Positions 11,508-22,400 of a stretch of 64,000 nt of DNA are shown piece by piece. The DNA is from Anaeramoeba flamelloides (lineage: Eukaryota > Metamonada > Anaeramoebidae): assembly GCA_027625915.1 (NCBI GenBank), contig JANTQA010000060.1:5022001-5086000 (forward strand), read 5' to 3'. Position 1 is the first letter of the stretch. Each line of letters opens with the position of its first letter. Both the position numbers and the translations under genes were made by a program. A model generated the notes under the pieces. The model did not search any database and was not told the DNA's origin. It saw nothing but the letters and a program-made list of their open reading frames with translations.

Positions 11508-12584
11508 ATATCTTTTTCTATTGATACTTTTTTGATGAAAGTTATAAAAAGTTTGAAAAGTTCTACTATTTCCGCAACAACACACTCCTTTTCAAGTCTA
11601 ATTTAACAGTTAGATTTTTTAATCTAATTCATTATTGAGGAATATAATAAAAACAAAAAAATAAATAATTAAATAAAAAAAAATTAGTGAACAAAAGTTG
11701 CTTGAATTTTTTTCAAATACTCGAAAATTCAAAAAAAGTACTTTCAAATTGACCGACTCATACAAAAAAAATATTTGTATCCAGAATAAACAAACTAGAA
11801 TTTTTTGAAACTTTTTGTGTTAAAAACACTCAAAATAGATGAGTCGCTTTAAATACAGAATCTTTGATCTTAAAAGTTTGGGAAAATTGTGATAACTAGT
11901 TAAACATGATTAAGACCAAAATTCCATTTTCTATTTAGGTAATGTCTCTTCTATTTTTCAGAATTAGAGACTCCTTGAATGAATTTTGTGAATTATCTTT
12001 GATTACTCAAAATACCAAAGCCAATTTCAAAAACATTAAAAATCAAGAGAATTTACTTTATCTAAGCACTTGGCCAAGATTATAAGCGATGTATTCTTGA
12101 CGCCTTGATATGTTATTTTTTTGTCATTTTTTTAGCCTAACTTCCAAAAAAATTACAAATTTTATATTGATACTGGTTATATTGCGAGTATATCATTACA
12201 TTTGCTTTTAAATTTTGGAATTTCTTTCTTTTTGATTTTTTTTAAAATTTTGATGACATATTTTTGGTGCAGTAATAATTTCTTGAAAATAAAATTTTTT
12301 ATTCCACATATTTTAAAAAAAGTATGGATTAAAAGGGTTTTCAATCGTTACTCGAACTATTTGAATTGTCCGTTTAAAACAGTTTATGTAATACTTTTTA
12401 AAACGTGAAGACATTACTTTTTTAAAACAGCATGAAAATAAATCAATAAAATCGATCTTTAAATTAAGAAGAATTAAAAATTAAAAAAAAAAAAAACCGA
12501 ATTTCATGGATCAAAAATCAAATTTTTTTTATTACTTTTGAATTAAATTAAGAGAAAGTAGATAAATAAAAAAAACTATTTTTC

Positions 12585-13175
12585 AAAAATGTTGACTCAC
12601 TTTATAATGTTATTGTAAGACGTTTTGTGTGGTTTTATTCCAGTATTCTTATCAAAATAAAATATTTTCAAATTTTTAGTTCAGAATCATTTTTTCTCAT
12701 TTTCCAAATTTTTGTTTTGTTTTTTCAAATTTTTGTTTTTCTCCTCTTTTTTTTGAAAAATTTTTCTTTTGTTTTCATAAATTTTTTTTTCAAAAGATTC
12801 TAGCTAGAAAAAAAAATGATCTAAGAAAAGACCAATAAACATTTAGAAATTTGTGACTTTGTAATTACTTTTTAAATACATATATTAATCAGCAAAAAAA
12901 TCTTCTTGTTAACCTTTTTTCATTAAAACTTTACTAATAAAAAATCCGTAATACTCGTTTCAACAATTGTGATTCATTTTTTTTTAGTTTTGATTTTATT
13001 TTTTTTAATTTTTAAAATATCAGGTTTTTATATATTTAGAATGATTTAAAAGTGAATTACTAATCAGATTGAATTATTAGTTGTTTTTCAATACTAAAAT
13101 GATATATATTTTTTTTTGAAATTTATTATTTTAAATGAGTCACAATTTTTGAAATCGAGTTTATATATATTCAGA
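12585..13175. repeat. 590-bp dispersed element (family R6), uninterrupted copy
   Basis: It begins with TTGACTCACTTTATAATGTT and ends near GAGTCACAATTTTTGAAAT. It matches 16615-17600 block by block (TCAGAATCATTTTT, TTTTTCAAATTTTTGTTTTTC, TTTTTAAAATATCAG, ATTATTAGTTGTT). The second copy contains an extra 0.4 kb element. The ends carry inverted TTGTGACT/AGTCACAA motifs, suggesting a non-autonomous DNA element. Confidence 0.55.
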
Positions 13176-14535
13176 AATTAAACGATTAAACAATAGAATT
13201 TATTTTGGTTGAAATGTTTTAAGTGACTAATATTTTTTTAAAAAATAAAATCTTGTTTAGATTATTAAAAAAATATTTTTTATAAATTCTGTTTTGATTT
13301 ATGAGATGGATGAGTTAACATCATTTAAACACTTTATTAATTTGGGTCGTTTTTTTTGAAATCCAAATTTCAGAAATTTCCAATATAAAACTCAAAAAAA
13401 GAAACTTATTATTTTTATAAAAAATTAACTTAGTTCTTGAAAATGGTATAACATATTATTACTTTTAAATTTGAAAGTATTGATTTTTGAAAAAAAATAT
13501 TTTGTTACTATTTTTATTTGAGATATTACAACTCTAATCCCAACGAATAAAATAAATAAAAGTATAGGTGATTAAATAAATGAAAATATGATCGAAGCTG
13601 ATCAAAAATTATCAATGAAATTCAGATCTATTAAGCAAAAAAATTTGTTTTCTTTAAAGTTTTAAAAAAAGTTGTTTTCTTGTTTTTGAAAACGAAAAAA
13701 AAATTGCGAAAAAATTTTCAATTTTGAATCGAAATTGTATTTAACAAATTGTTTGGTCTTGTTCACAAGAATTTTTAAAACAATTTAAATTATATTTGTT
13801 AGAAAAAAACAATTTTGAATTTTGAGTACCAAATTATAATAATTCCAAAATATCTTCCATAAAATTTTATTTGTAAAAATCATTTTCATTTTAAAATGAA
13901 GACACAATTTCTTCATTAAAAATTTTTAATTACTTTTAAAAAATTATAGATTAAAACAATCATTATTAAAATAATACAAATATTTTATAATATGTTTCAA
14001 TAAAATAATTTATTGGTTAACCAAAAGAATTAGCTTAAAAAAAAAAAAAAAAACCATCACTTATTAAAAATTATTTTTTCAAATAAAGACTATTCGTGAT
14101 GAAGTAGTGATGAGAACAGTTATACAAAAGTCAAATTTTTTTTAATAGTGTAAGAAATAAAATCAATTAAATAATTTTCTTTTTCATAAAAAAAATAGAA
14201 AAAAAAAATCTTGATCTCACTTGAAATAATATTTCTTTTCTGGGTTTCTTAGTCGATCATAATTTTTTGACACTTCCACTCACCAAAATAAGAAAGTAAA
14301 TAGTATGGCCAATAAATATTTTAAAAATTTACCCTCTTGTTGTAGTGCAAGACTGATCTCTTAATTAATTATCCCAATAAACTCTTTAATTTTACTTTTT
14401 TTCTCTTCAATTTATTAAATCAAAAAAAAATAATAAAAACAAATATAAAAACAAAAACAAAAACAAAAACAAAATGAAAAAAATAAAATCAAAATAAAAA
14501 TTAAACTAATAAATAAAAAGATTTTTATTTTTTGA

Positions 14536-14550
14536 ATGGATGCTAATTAA
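14536..14550 (+). promoter_or_regulatory. overlapping upstream mini-ORF (M-D-A-N-stop)
   Basis: An ATG at 14536 opens a four-codon frame that ends in TAA at 14548-14550, overlapping out of frame the chosen start of the LRR gene at 14540. A second short upstream frame starts at about 14474. If the mRNA leader includes them, ribosomes must leak past both or reinitiate, which would lower expression. The alternative is an unseen upstream exon that splices away this leader. Confidence 0.3.
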
Positions 14551-16000
14551 TGCTGTTTCATTATTTGTAACATTATCTACATTCGGTTTACCAGAATTGC
14601 CGTTTAATAAATGGGTGGCCTTTCTAATTACGTCTACCTCTGCGTTGGTACATTATTGTTTTTTGATTTATTTATATTTGAAAAAAAAAAAATTTATTCA
14701 TTGGAACTTTATTGACATTCAAATTGTATTATCACCGATCACATTGTCTTTATCTTTATCCGTTGTTATATTTGGTCTAAATTATACAAAGTATCCAAAC
14801 AGTGATACTAATTTATTAATAACTGCTTTAATTCTTTTTTTTATTGTTGGAATTGTTGTACCATTTTTCATTTATTATATATTTCTCAGGCCCTTACAAC
14901 AGAAAAAAAAAAACCAAATTTTACAAAACCAAAAAAAGGAGAAGGAGCAAGAAAAATGGAAAATGCAAATGGAAATCTTAAACAAATGCAATGAAAGTAA
15001 TGAATCGCCAAATAATATTGAATCGTTGATTTTGGTTGGCTTACGTATAACGAATATCACTGGACTTAATTTGACGCCAAATTTAAAAAGATTATATTTA
15101 ACATTAAACCAGATTGCGAATTTGGATGGAATCCAATATGTTTCAAAGAGTTTAGAGGCCTTGCATTTGGAAGATAATCAAATCTCTACATTTACAGATC
15201 TATTACCCTTAAAGAATTTCCATAATTTAACAAATCTGACATTAGAAAGGAACCCGATTATTACCTCCAATGAATTTTCCATCCCTAGATTGTTGTCGAT
15301 ATTACCGAATCTTACACAATTGAATGGGCAAGCGATTAGAAAGGAATTGTATAACTCCACAATGCAACTAAGCCAAAATTGGTTAAATAATTTAGAAACA
15401 AAAAATGATTTAATTTCACTCAAGAATTATATGAAGAAAAAACAATTGAAAAAAAAAATTTACAAGCCATCCATCCAAATAAATAAGCATGGCTCAATTA
15501 ATGAAGATATTTCTCAATCGAATTTAAGATCACAATCACCAAATACATCTCAAAAAATAATTCAATTTAATAAATTGGGGAAATTAAAATCAATAATATT
15601 TAAAAATAAACAAATTGCAAAATCTGAAAAAATGCAATTCAAAAAGAATGAAGAAATACAAGAACCAAATCTTAATTTTTCTCAAAACGTTTCTCAATAT
15701 ATCGCAACTAAAAATTTTGCCTGCCGTCATAATATCAACTATAAACGATCACTAAATACTTCTTTTCAAATGAATTCTCCACTTCAAAATTTTACAAATC
15801 ATTTTGATCGTATTCAACTGGGGAATAACCAATTATCACAATATAAATCATATTTTAATACTTTTGTTAATTCTTTGCAAAACGATCAGGAAGAAGAACA
15901 ACAACAGGAAAACAATATTAGTTGGTGGTCAAAATTTAAAAATTTTAATAAACGGAAATTTTGGAAAATAAGATTTTCAAGTTTCCTTCATAATAATTAG
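14540..16000 (+). CDS. membrane-anchored leucine-rich-repeat protein (SDS22-like LRRs)
   Basis: This is an intronless 486-residue protein. Residues about 24-47, 58-80 and 91-116 are probable membrane helices, and residues 1-20 are also hydrophobic. A strongly basic, lysine- and glutamine-rich segment (about 119-142) follows, placing the remainder in the cytosol by the positive-inside rule. Residues 158-265 form about four SDS22-type leucine-rich repeats (for example LKRLYLTLNQIANLDGI and LEALHLEDNQI), ending in an LRRcap-like LPNLTQLNG. The C-terminal 220 residues are N-, Q- and K-rich and look disordered. SDS22-type LRRs bind partners such as PP1, but no catalytic domain is present, so a scaffold role at a membrane is inferred. 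The frame has a stop at 14510-14512 upstream, supporting the start or a short 5' exon. An AATAAA-like polyadenylation signal lies near 16065. Confidence 0.85.
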   Translation: MLINAVSLFVTLSTFGLPELPFNKWVAFLITSTSALVHYCFLIYLYLKKKKFIHWNFIDIQIVLSPITLSLSLSVVIFGLNYTKYPNSDTNLLITALILFFIVGIVVPFFIYYIFLRPLQQKKKNQILQNQKKEKEQEKWKMQMEILNKCNESNESPNNIESLILVGLRITNITGLNLTPNLKRLYLTLNQIANLDGIQYVSKSLEALHLEDNQISTFTDLLPLKNFHNLTNLTLERNPIITSNEFSIPRLLSILPNLTQLNGQAIRKELYNSTMQLSQNWLNNLETKNDLISLKNYMKKKQLKKKIYKPSIQINKHGSINEDISQSNLRSQSPNTSQKIIQFNKLGKLKSIIFKNKQIAKSEKMQFKKNEEIQEPNLNFSQNVSQYIATKNFACRHNINYKRSLNTSFQMNSPLQNFTNHFDRIQLGNNQLSQYKSYFNTFVNSLQNDQEEEQQQENNISWWSKFKNFNKRKFWKIRFSSFLHNN

Positions 16001-16589
16001 GGAATGGTACATTGGCTTTCTTTTCGTGATATTTTAATTGAAATGTGCATATATTAAATATATAATAATAAAACAAGAATACTATTGATTTTTTCTTTTT
16101 AATGTTTTCATTTCTTTGATTTACTATTCTTGTGAGAAGATGGTATTGTGGAAGTCATACATAACTGTGTAGAAATTGTAACTTTATTCAGGTTTGAACA
16201 TGAATTATTGCATTTTAATAAATGAAAAATAAATTGGGAGAATAATTAAAAGTACTTCTGATCTTGGTGAAACTTTATCTTATTTATTCTTGGAGGTTAA
16301 TTCATTTTGAGAAATTTTGTAATTTTTTTTCTTGGCTTGTGGTAGATAAGGTTATAAGAAAATTTTGATCAAATCTGGTATTACAATTTCAATTCAACAT
16401 TTTATTAAATCTGATAAGAAATTGTTCAAAAAAAAAATTCAACAAGAAACACTTTTTTATGATCCATTTCTTGTTTTTGTTGCTTATTAATATTTTGTTT
16501 TTTGGTTTTAATTTTTTTTTATTTCTTGGGTGTGAATTTAAACTATAACAACCTAAAATAAGATATGTATTTAAAGACTGTTTAAAAAA

Positions 16590-17600
16590 TTGTGACTTTG
16601 AATATAAATTATTTTTTAAAAAATTTGACTCACTTTATAATGTTAATAAAAGTTGTTTTGAGGGCTTATCCCATATATTCTTATTAAAAAAATATTTTCA
16701 ATTTTTTGGATCAGAATCATTTTTAGATACTTTTACAAATTTTAGTTTTACTTTTTCAAATTTTTGTTTTTCTTTTTTTTCTTGTGTTTTTATTTGATAC
16801 TTTTTTTTTTTTTGCAAAACATTATCTTTTTGATTTTCAATTCTGTTTTAAAAATACAGTCTCTCCAAATCCCCCGTGAAATTTTTTCAATATCCAATTT
16901 TGATGTTGATATAGATTTTTAAAAAGTTCAATATGAGAATAATAAAGCTAATATTGAAAAAAATAATTTCCTGAATGATTCAATATTCAAGAATTTTTTC
17001 TGATATTGAAAAAATAAATCTTCAGAACCCAAAATGACACTAAACATCGAAAATTCATTGAGAAAGGACAAAAAATTTACTCTTAAAAAAATGAATTTTT
17101 TCCATCACATCGGATATTTATTTTTCATATCAACCCATTTATGAAAAAATATTTTCTGTATGAAGTTTCTTATTCTTAGATTCAACTTTTTAAAAATCTA
17201 TATTAATATCAAAATTTGATATTGAAAAAAATTAAAGGTAGCCTTGGAACAGCTGTAAAGATGATCTAAAAAAACAAATAACCTCTCAGAAAATTGAGAC
17301 TAAGTAATTTCTTTTAAAATAGTTTTAATTATTAGTAAAAAATCTTGTTGATAACTTGTTTTTAGTAAAAGTTCAGTAATATAAAGAAATCTGTTATTAT
17401 AACCTAAAAATTGTGATTCACATCTTTTATTTTAGATTTTGAATTTATTGTTTGTAATTTTTAAAATATCAGATTTTTATAGATTTTGAATGATTTGAAA
17501 GTGAATTACAAATTAGATTTAATTATTAGTTGTTCTTGAATACGAACGGATATTTTTTTCAATTTGGTATTTCAAGAGAGTCACAATTTTTGAAATGGTG
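16590..17600. repeat. family R6 copy interrupted by an R5 element
   Basis: The left part (TTTGACTCACTTTATAATGTT at about 16620, through 16850) and the right part (about 17330-17595, ending GAGTCACAATTTTTGAAAT) correspond in order to the uninterrupted copy at 12585-13175. The central insert is the R5 element described separately. Another R5 copy follows downstream in the same orientation. Confidence 0.55.
16857..17250. mobile_element. R5 palindromic element, copy 1
   Basis: The arms are inverted copies: the left TTTTTAAAAAGTTCAATATGA pattern recurs inverted as TTCAACTTTTTAAAAATC, together with CAATATC/GATATTG blocks. The interior includes ATTCATTGAGAAAGGACA, which is also found in copy 2 at 18031-18410. 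It lies inside the R6 copy. There is no coding capacity. Confidence 0.6.
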
Positions 17601-17742
17601 TTTATTTACATATATCAACACATTCTATATTATTCAATTAGATCAATATTCTTTATTTTAAATATATAAAAGTCTGATATTTTAAAAATTACAAACAATA
17701 AATTCAAAATCTAAAATAAAAGATGTGAATCACAATTTTTAG
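17404..17742. repeat. perfect 70-bp inverted repeat with 199-bp spacer
   Basis: The 70 bases at 17404-17473 (starting CTAAAAATTGTGATTCACAT) are exactly the reverse complement of 17673-17742; I checked this base by base. The homology extends outward imperfectly for another 60-80 bases on each side (AAATCTGTTATT and GTTCAGTAATAT blocks). The left arm belongs to the R6 copy, so the right arm is an inverted duplication of the R6 right portion. Perfect identity in such drifting sequence implies a recent event or gene conversion between the arms. Confidence 0.85.
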
Positions 17743-18030
17743 CATTAGAATAACAGATTTCTATATATTACTGAACTTAATATTGAAAAAAATTTAATAA
17801 GTAATTTTTTACTAATTAACTATATTTTTTTGCAATACCTTATACTGTCTTAATTCTACAAATATGTTTATTTATTTATTGTGAGAAAGGAGTGATAAAA
17901 GAAAATTTACTAAATAAAAAAGAGAAGAAAAATTATAAAAATATTAAAGTAAAAAATATTTTATCTTTTACATGACCAAATTAAAAATTTTCCATCTCTT
18001 GAAAATTCTCAAAATATGTACTGTTTATAC

Positions 18031-18410
18031 AAGTCTACCATCAAAAATTTTCAATATCAAAATTTGATGTTAATATATATTTTTAAAATGTTGAATATGA
18101 GAATAAGAAAGCTCATATTGAAAAAAAATTTCCTAAATGAGCCAATATTCAAGAATTTTTTCTGATTTTCCAAAAATAAACTTTCAAACCCATAAAATGA
18201 CTCTACACATCATAAATTCGTTGAGAAAGGACATAAAATTTCATTTTGAAAAGATGAATTTTTTTTTGATCATATCAAAAGTTTATTTTACATATCAACT
18301 TATTCAGGAATTTTTTTTCAATATGAGCTTTCTTATTCTCATATTCAACTTTTTATAAATCGATATCAAAATCAACTTTGATCTCGAAAAAAATTAACGG
18401 TAGTCTTAGA
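18031..18410. mobile_element. R5 palindromic element, copy 2
   Basis: It starts AAGTCTACCATC and ends GGTAGTCTTAG, so the extreme ends are inverted repeats. Inside are the arm pair GTTGAATATGAGAATAAGAAA and its complement, and the shared GTTGAGAAAGGACATAAAAT block. It is in direct orientation to copy 1, with about 0.8 kb between them. It is non-coding and about 380 bp long. Confidence 0.65.
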
Positions 18411-19410
18411 CTAGTAGTATTTGTATTTTTATGATTTTTTTTTTTTTTCAGAATGGTCTTTCAGAAAAAAAATAAAAATTAAAGAAAGAAAAAAGAAAGA
18501 AAAATGATTAAATTCTATATTTAAATTTTCAGGGGAGTTAAAATAATAATAAGAAATCATATATATTATTCTATTCTTTTTAATCAAGAAAAAAAAAACT
18601 AAGAGCAGTTTCCTCATTTTTCCAGAGTAAATAAGAATCAAGTAAAATCATAGATTTTGCTCAATTCTTTTAATTCCAGAAAACTTAATGATAGTGTTCT
18701 TGGTTTCCAAGGATTTAAAAGAAGAGAAAACCTAGTGGAAAATCAAAAACAAAATACTTTTTTCAATTAAAATAAATAAATAATTCTTTAATTATTATAA
18801 TTATTGATTATCCCATTTGAAGGATATTTATTACATTTAAAATTTCTATAAAATACTCAAATAACTACTTAACTGTGAAAAAAATTTGTTAAAATTTTTT
18901 ATTATTAATTAAAAAAAATGACAATAGAACCTGGAAAATTGGTTTTTTCATTTAAATCATAAAATACTTCAAAAATTAATTTTTGATCCTAGATCTTTTT
19001 TTAGCCAATAGTATTTATTCTAATTGAAAGATGTTAAAAAGTGAAAATTTCACAAATCTTTAATTTTATTATTACTGTTTTTAATATGATTCATTGATAT
19101 CATATAAAAGACAAACAAAAGTCGGTATATGAGAAAATCATAAATTTAAAACCATAAAAACATCAATCTATTCAAAATTATTTCTTGTAAATTTTCCATA
19201 AAAGCGTCTATTCAGAGACCGAAATGTCAGAAAATTAATTATAGGTTCTATGACTAAGTCTTCTCAAATAACAACCTTAAATTCAAATATTTGATTTAAA
19301 AATTTTGATACAACTTGAATCATTTTTCATCATTTTTTGTAATCTTGGTCCTTCCAATCTAAATTTATTCTCTTCCCCATTTGTTCCACAATTTTACAAA
19401 CCAATTTAAG
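18411..19410. other. spacer upstream of the RhoGEF gene
   Basis: No gene is seen. A MITE-D-type hairpin is present at about 18615-18690 (arms with CCAGA...AAGAATCAAG and CAATTCTTTTAATTCCAG). The last 100 bases before 19411 presumably hold the promoter and leader of the RhoGEF gene; no recognisable element was found. Confidence 0.45.
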
Positions 19411-22400
19411 ATGTCTGAAAATTCAAATAGTGAGTCAAGTTACACTGATAGCGAAACAACAAGTTCAAGCTCAGATTCTGAATTTTCGATCCTTGACAAA
19501 AGGTTATTAATCTGTAAGGAGATCTTACGATTTGAAAGAAATTTTATTAATTGTATTGACATCTTGGTGAGGGTATTTTACCAAAAGCTTAAACGGCAAT
19601 CAAAATCCAATGAGGATATTATTACCCCAAAACAAGTCAAAAATATTTTTTCAAATTCAAGATCAATTTTGCTCGAGCATGTTAATTTTTTACATTCCTT
19701 TGAATACAAACTTTTAATTTGGAAAGAAGACATAGAAATTGGCCAACTTTTTTCTTCAACTGTAAAATTATCAACACAATTTTCTTTTTTTCTTTTTTCC
19801 TCTTTTTCTTTTTCTTCTTCTTCTGATTTTTTTTTATTTTTTTTTATGTTTTTTCTGTCTCTTTCCCCTCTTTTTATATTGATGTAGAAATCACACTTAA
19901 AACAGTATTTAGCTTACTACCAAAATTATTTAAAAGCACTTTTTGATTTAAAAAAATGTGAACAAAGCACTGCGTTTTGTGAATTGATCGATCAATTAGA
20001 AACTAACAATCTAGCAAACTTTCATGATTTATTAAAGGAGCCTACAAAATACATTTACGAATATAAAGATTTAGTTTTAGTAACAATATTTTCATTCTTC
20101 TGAAAATTTCACACCCATTATACTTTTGTTGGTTTTCTTCTGGATCGAGTTTTTCTCTTACCAATAATTTCTTTTTGTTTTTTTTTACTTTTATTTGTTT
20201 TTCTTTTTCCTTTTTTAACAAAATCAAAGAAATTACTAAAACAGACAAAACCAAAACACAGTGATCACAAAATCCTTTCTCAACTTCTAATTACGATTGA
20301 CGAGTCTATTGCTGTTATTAATAATAAAAAAAAAAGAAAACTTAATGAAATTCAATCAAAAGAGAGAAAAACATTAGAAAATATTCAAAAAAGATTTGTT
20401 TCAAAAATTGTAAATTATTTTTCTCTTTCTATTCTATTTCAATTTTGATTTTGATTTTGATTTTGATTTTGATTTCTTTTTTATATTGGCGTTAAACGTT
20501 CAAAATTTACTTCTTTAATTTGTCTTTTTATTATGATTACAAACAATTATTGTTTAATAAAATCAAAAATTTCCAACAGAAAATAATTTCCAGAGAACGT
20601 TGGTTAATTTTTGAAGGTTCTTTAACAAAAATTAGTCGAAGCCAAAAACAAAAAAGACATTTTTTTTTGTTTAATGATATTTTGGTGGTTGGATCACCAC
20701 ACCCCATAAAAAAAAATCAATTAAATTTGCATTACATTCTAAATCTTGAAAACGTAAAACTTGAAAACAAAGAGGATTCCGTTGGTAAGTTTATTCTTCA
20801 TTTTTCTTAATGTTATTTCCTTGACATTCATTTGTTTTTTGAAATTTCTGCACCTATATTTTTGAAGCTTGTTGGCAAAATTAAACACCAAAAAAACAAA
20901 TCTTGGAACAAGTATATTTCTTTTTCAAAAATTCAAAAAAAGATAAAAAAAAATGATTGGAAAAAGTATATAAAATCTGGAATTAAAGCGCTTTATTATT
21001 TTAAAAATAATAATTATTTTATACAGCCATTTAACAAAAGTGAGGAATTAAAGTTTTAAAAAGTGTGACTTAAACTGCTTCAAAAAAAAAGGCAAAACAA
21101 ACAGTTTGAGCAATGATTTTTAAAAAATTTTGATTCCCAATTTTTTAAAACAGCTACAAAATCTTTTCTAATTTTTCAATTACACAAAAAATTTTAGCAT
21201 TCAATTAAAAAAAAAATGTTTTTTTTTTTATTTATTTTATTATTGTGTAAGTGTAAATTACACTCTAGTCACCCTTAGACTTAAATTCCCTTTCAGAAGA
21301 TTTGAGTCTAAAATCATAGATTTCTACTCTCATTAATTAATGAAAATAATTTCAAACTATCACAGTTTAAAATTAATTCATTAAGATTTATTTCTTTTAA
21401 TTTGTTTAGAAATATTAATCTATTATTTTTATAGGAATGGATACGCCCATAAAAAATTACCAATATTTTCTATTATTTCTTTATGCTTCATATTTTAAAT
21501 ATAAAGTACAAAATTAATTTGAATTTTTTTTATAAGACAGTAATATCTATTTAAACAATTAGTAAACTTTCTGACTTTTCGAAGTGTTGTACTTGATGGA
21601 TAACTTAAATATCTTTGAGTTTTAAATAAAGACTTTTGTTTTTTTATTATTATGAAATATTTTTGTACTTTCCAAAAAAAATGCTTTATTATTATTATTA
21701 AAGAAGTGTAAATTACACTCTAGATGTGCTTTTACTTAAATTTATTTTTTGGAAATTTAAGCGTAAAATCATAGATTTCACGATTATTCATGGGAAAGGA
21801 CATACCCAAATTATCTTTATGGTTGAAAAAGGAAAAGCAAAAAATTGAAAAAGCAAAAATAGCAAAAAGAACAAGAAAAAAAGTAAGAGAATAAAGAAAA
21901 AAAAAGAAATTTTAAAAAGGGTTTATAAGGAGCAATTGGTAAAAAATCAAAAAAAAAAAAAAAAACAATGCTATTTTCCAATTAATAACATACAAAACTA
22001 CAATCAGTGATGCTTTAGATCAAATTTAATTTAAATTTGACAATTGATCATAAATGTTCATTTGGAAGTTGGTTGTTTAATTGTTGTACTTTTTTTTTTT
22101 TTTTGATTGGATTTGCTTTTTAATCCAGGGATATTTTTTGTGTTTGCTTTTTCATTTTTATTTTCAAGTTACTCATACTGTCATGTTTCAGTGTCAAACT
22201 ATTAATGAATAACCACTTGATCTTTTTCCTTTGTGACTCTTCTTTCCCATTAAAAGGAAATTTAATACAGGAAAAAAAATAAAAAAAAAGACAAAAAATC
22301 ATTTTCTTATTTTCAAAATATTAAAAAAATAAATAGAATGTAATTTGAGATTTTTATTGGATAAAGTTGCATAAAAATAGTCTAAAAAGGTATATTTTAA

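Larger units (their letters stand above)
10225..14448. other. gene-free spacer
   Basis: No gene is supported. It contains a diverged dispersed segment at about 10725-10830 (related to 22580-22690), the pyrimidine-rich tract at 11304 and the repeat at 12585-13175. Everything else is A/T-rich sequence with short frames only. Confidence 0.5.

Noticed and set aside
20832-21059. 75-codon frame inside RhoGEF intron 4
   Set aside because: It is K/N/F-rich, lacks a domain, is not shared with the R9 copy in the PUF intron, and the PH domain is complete without it.
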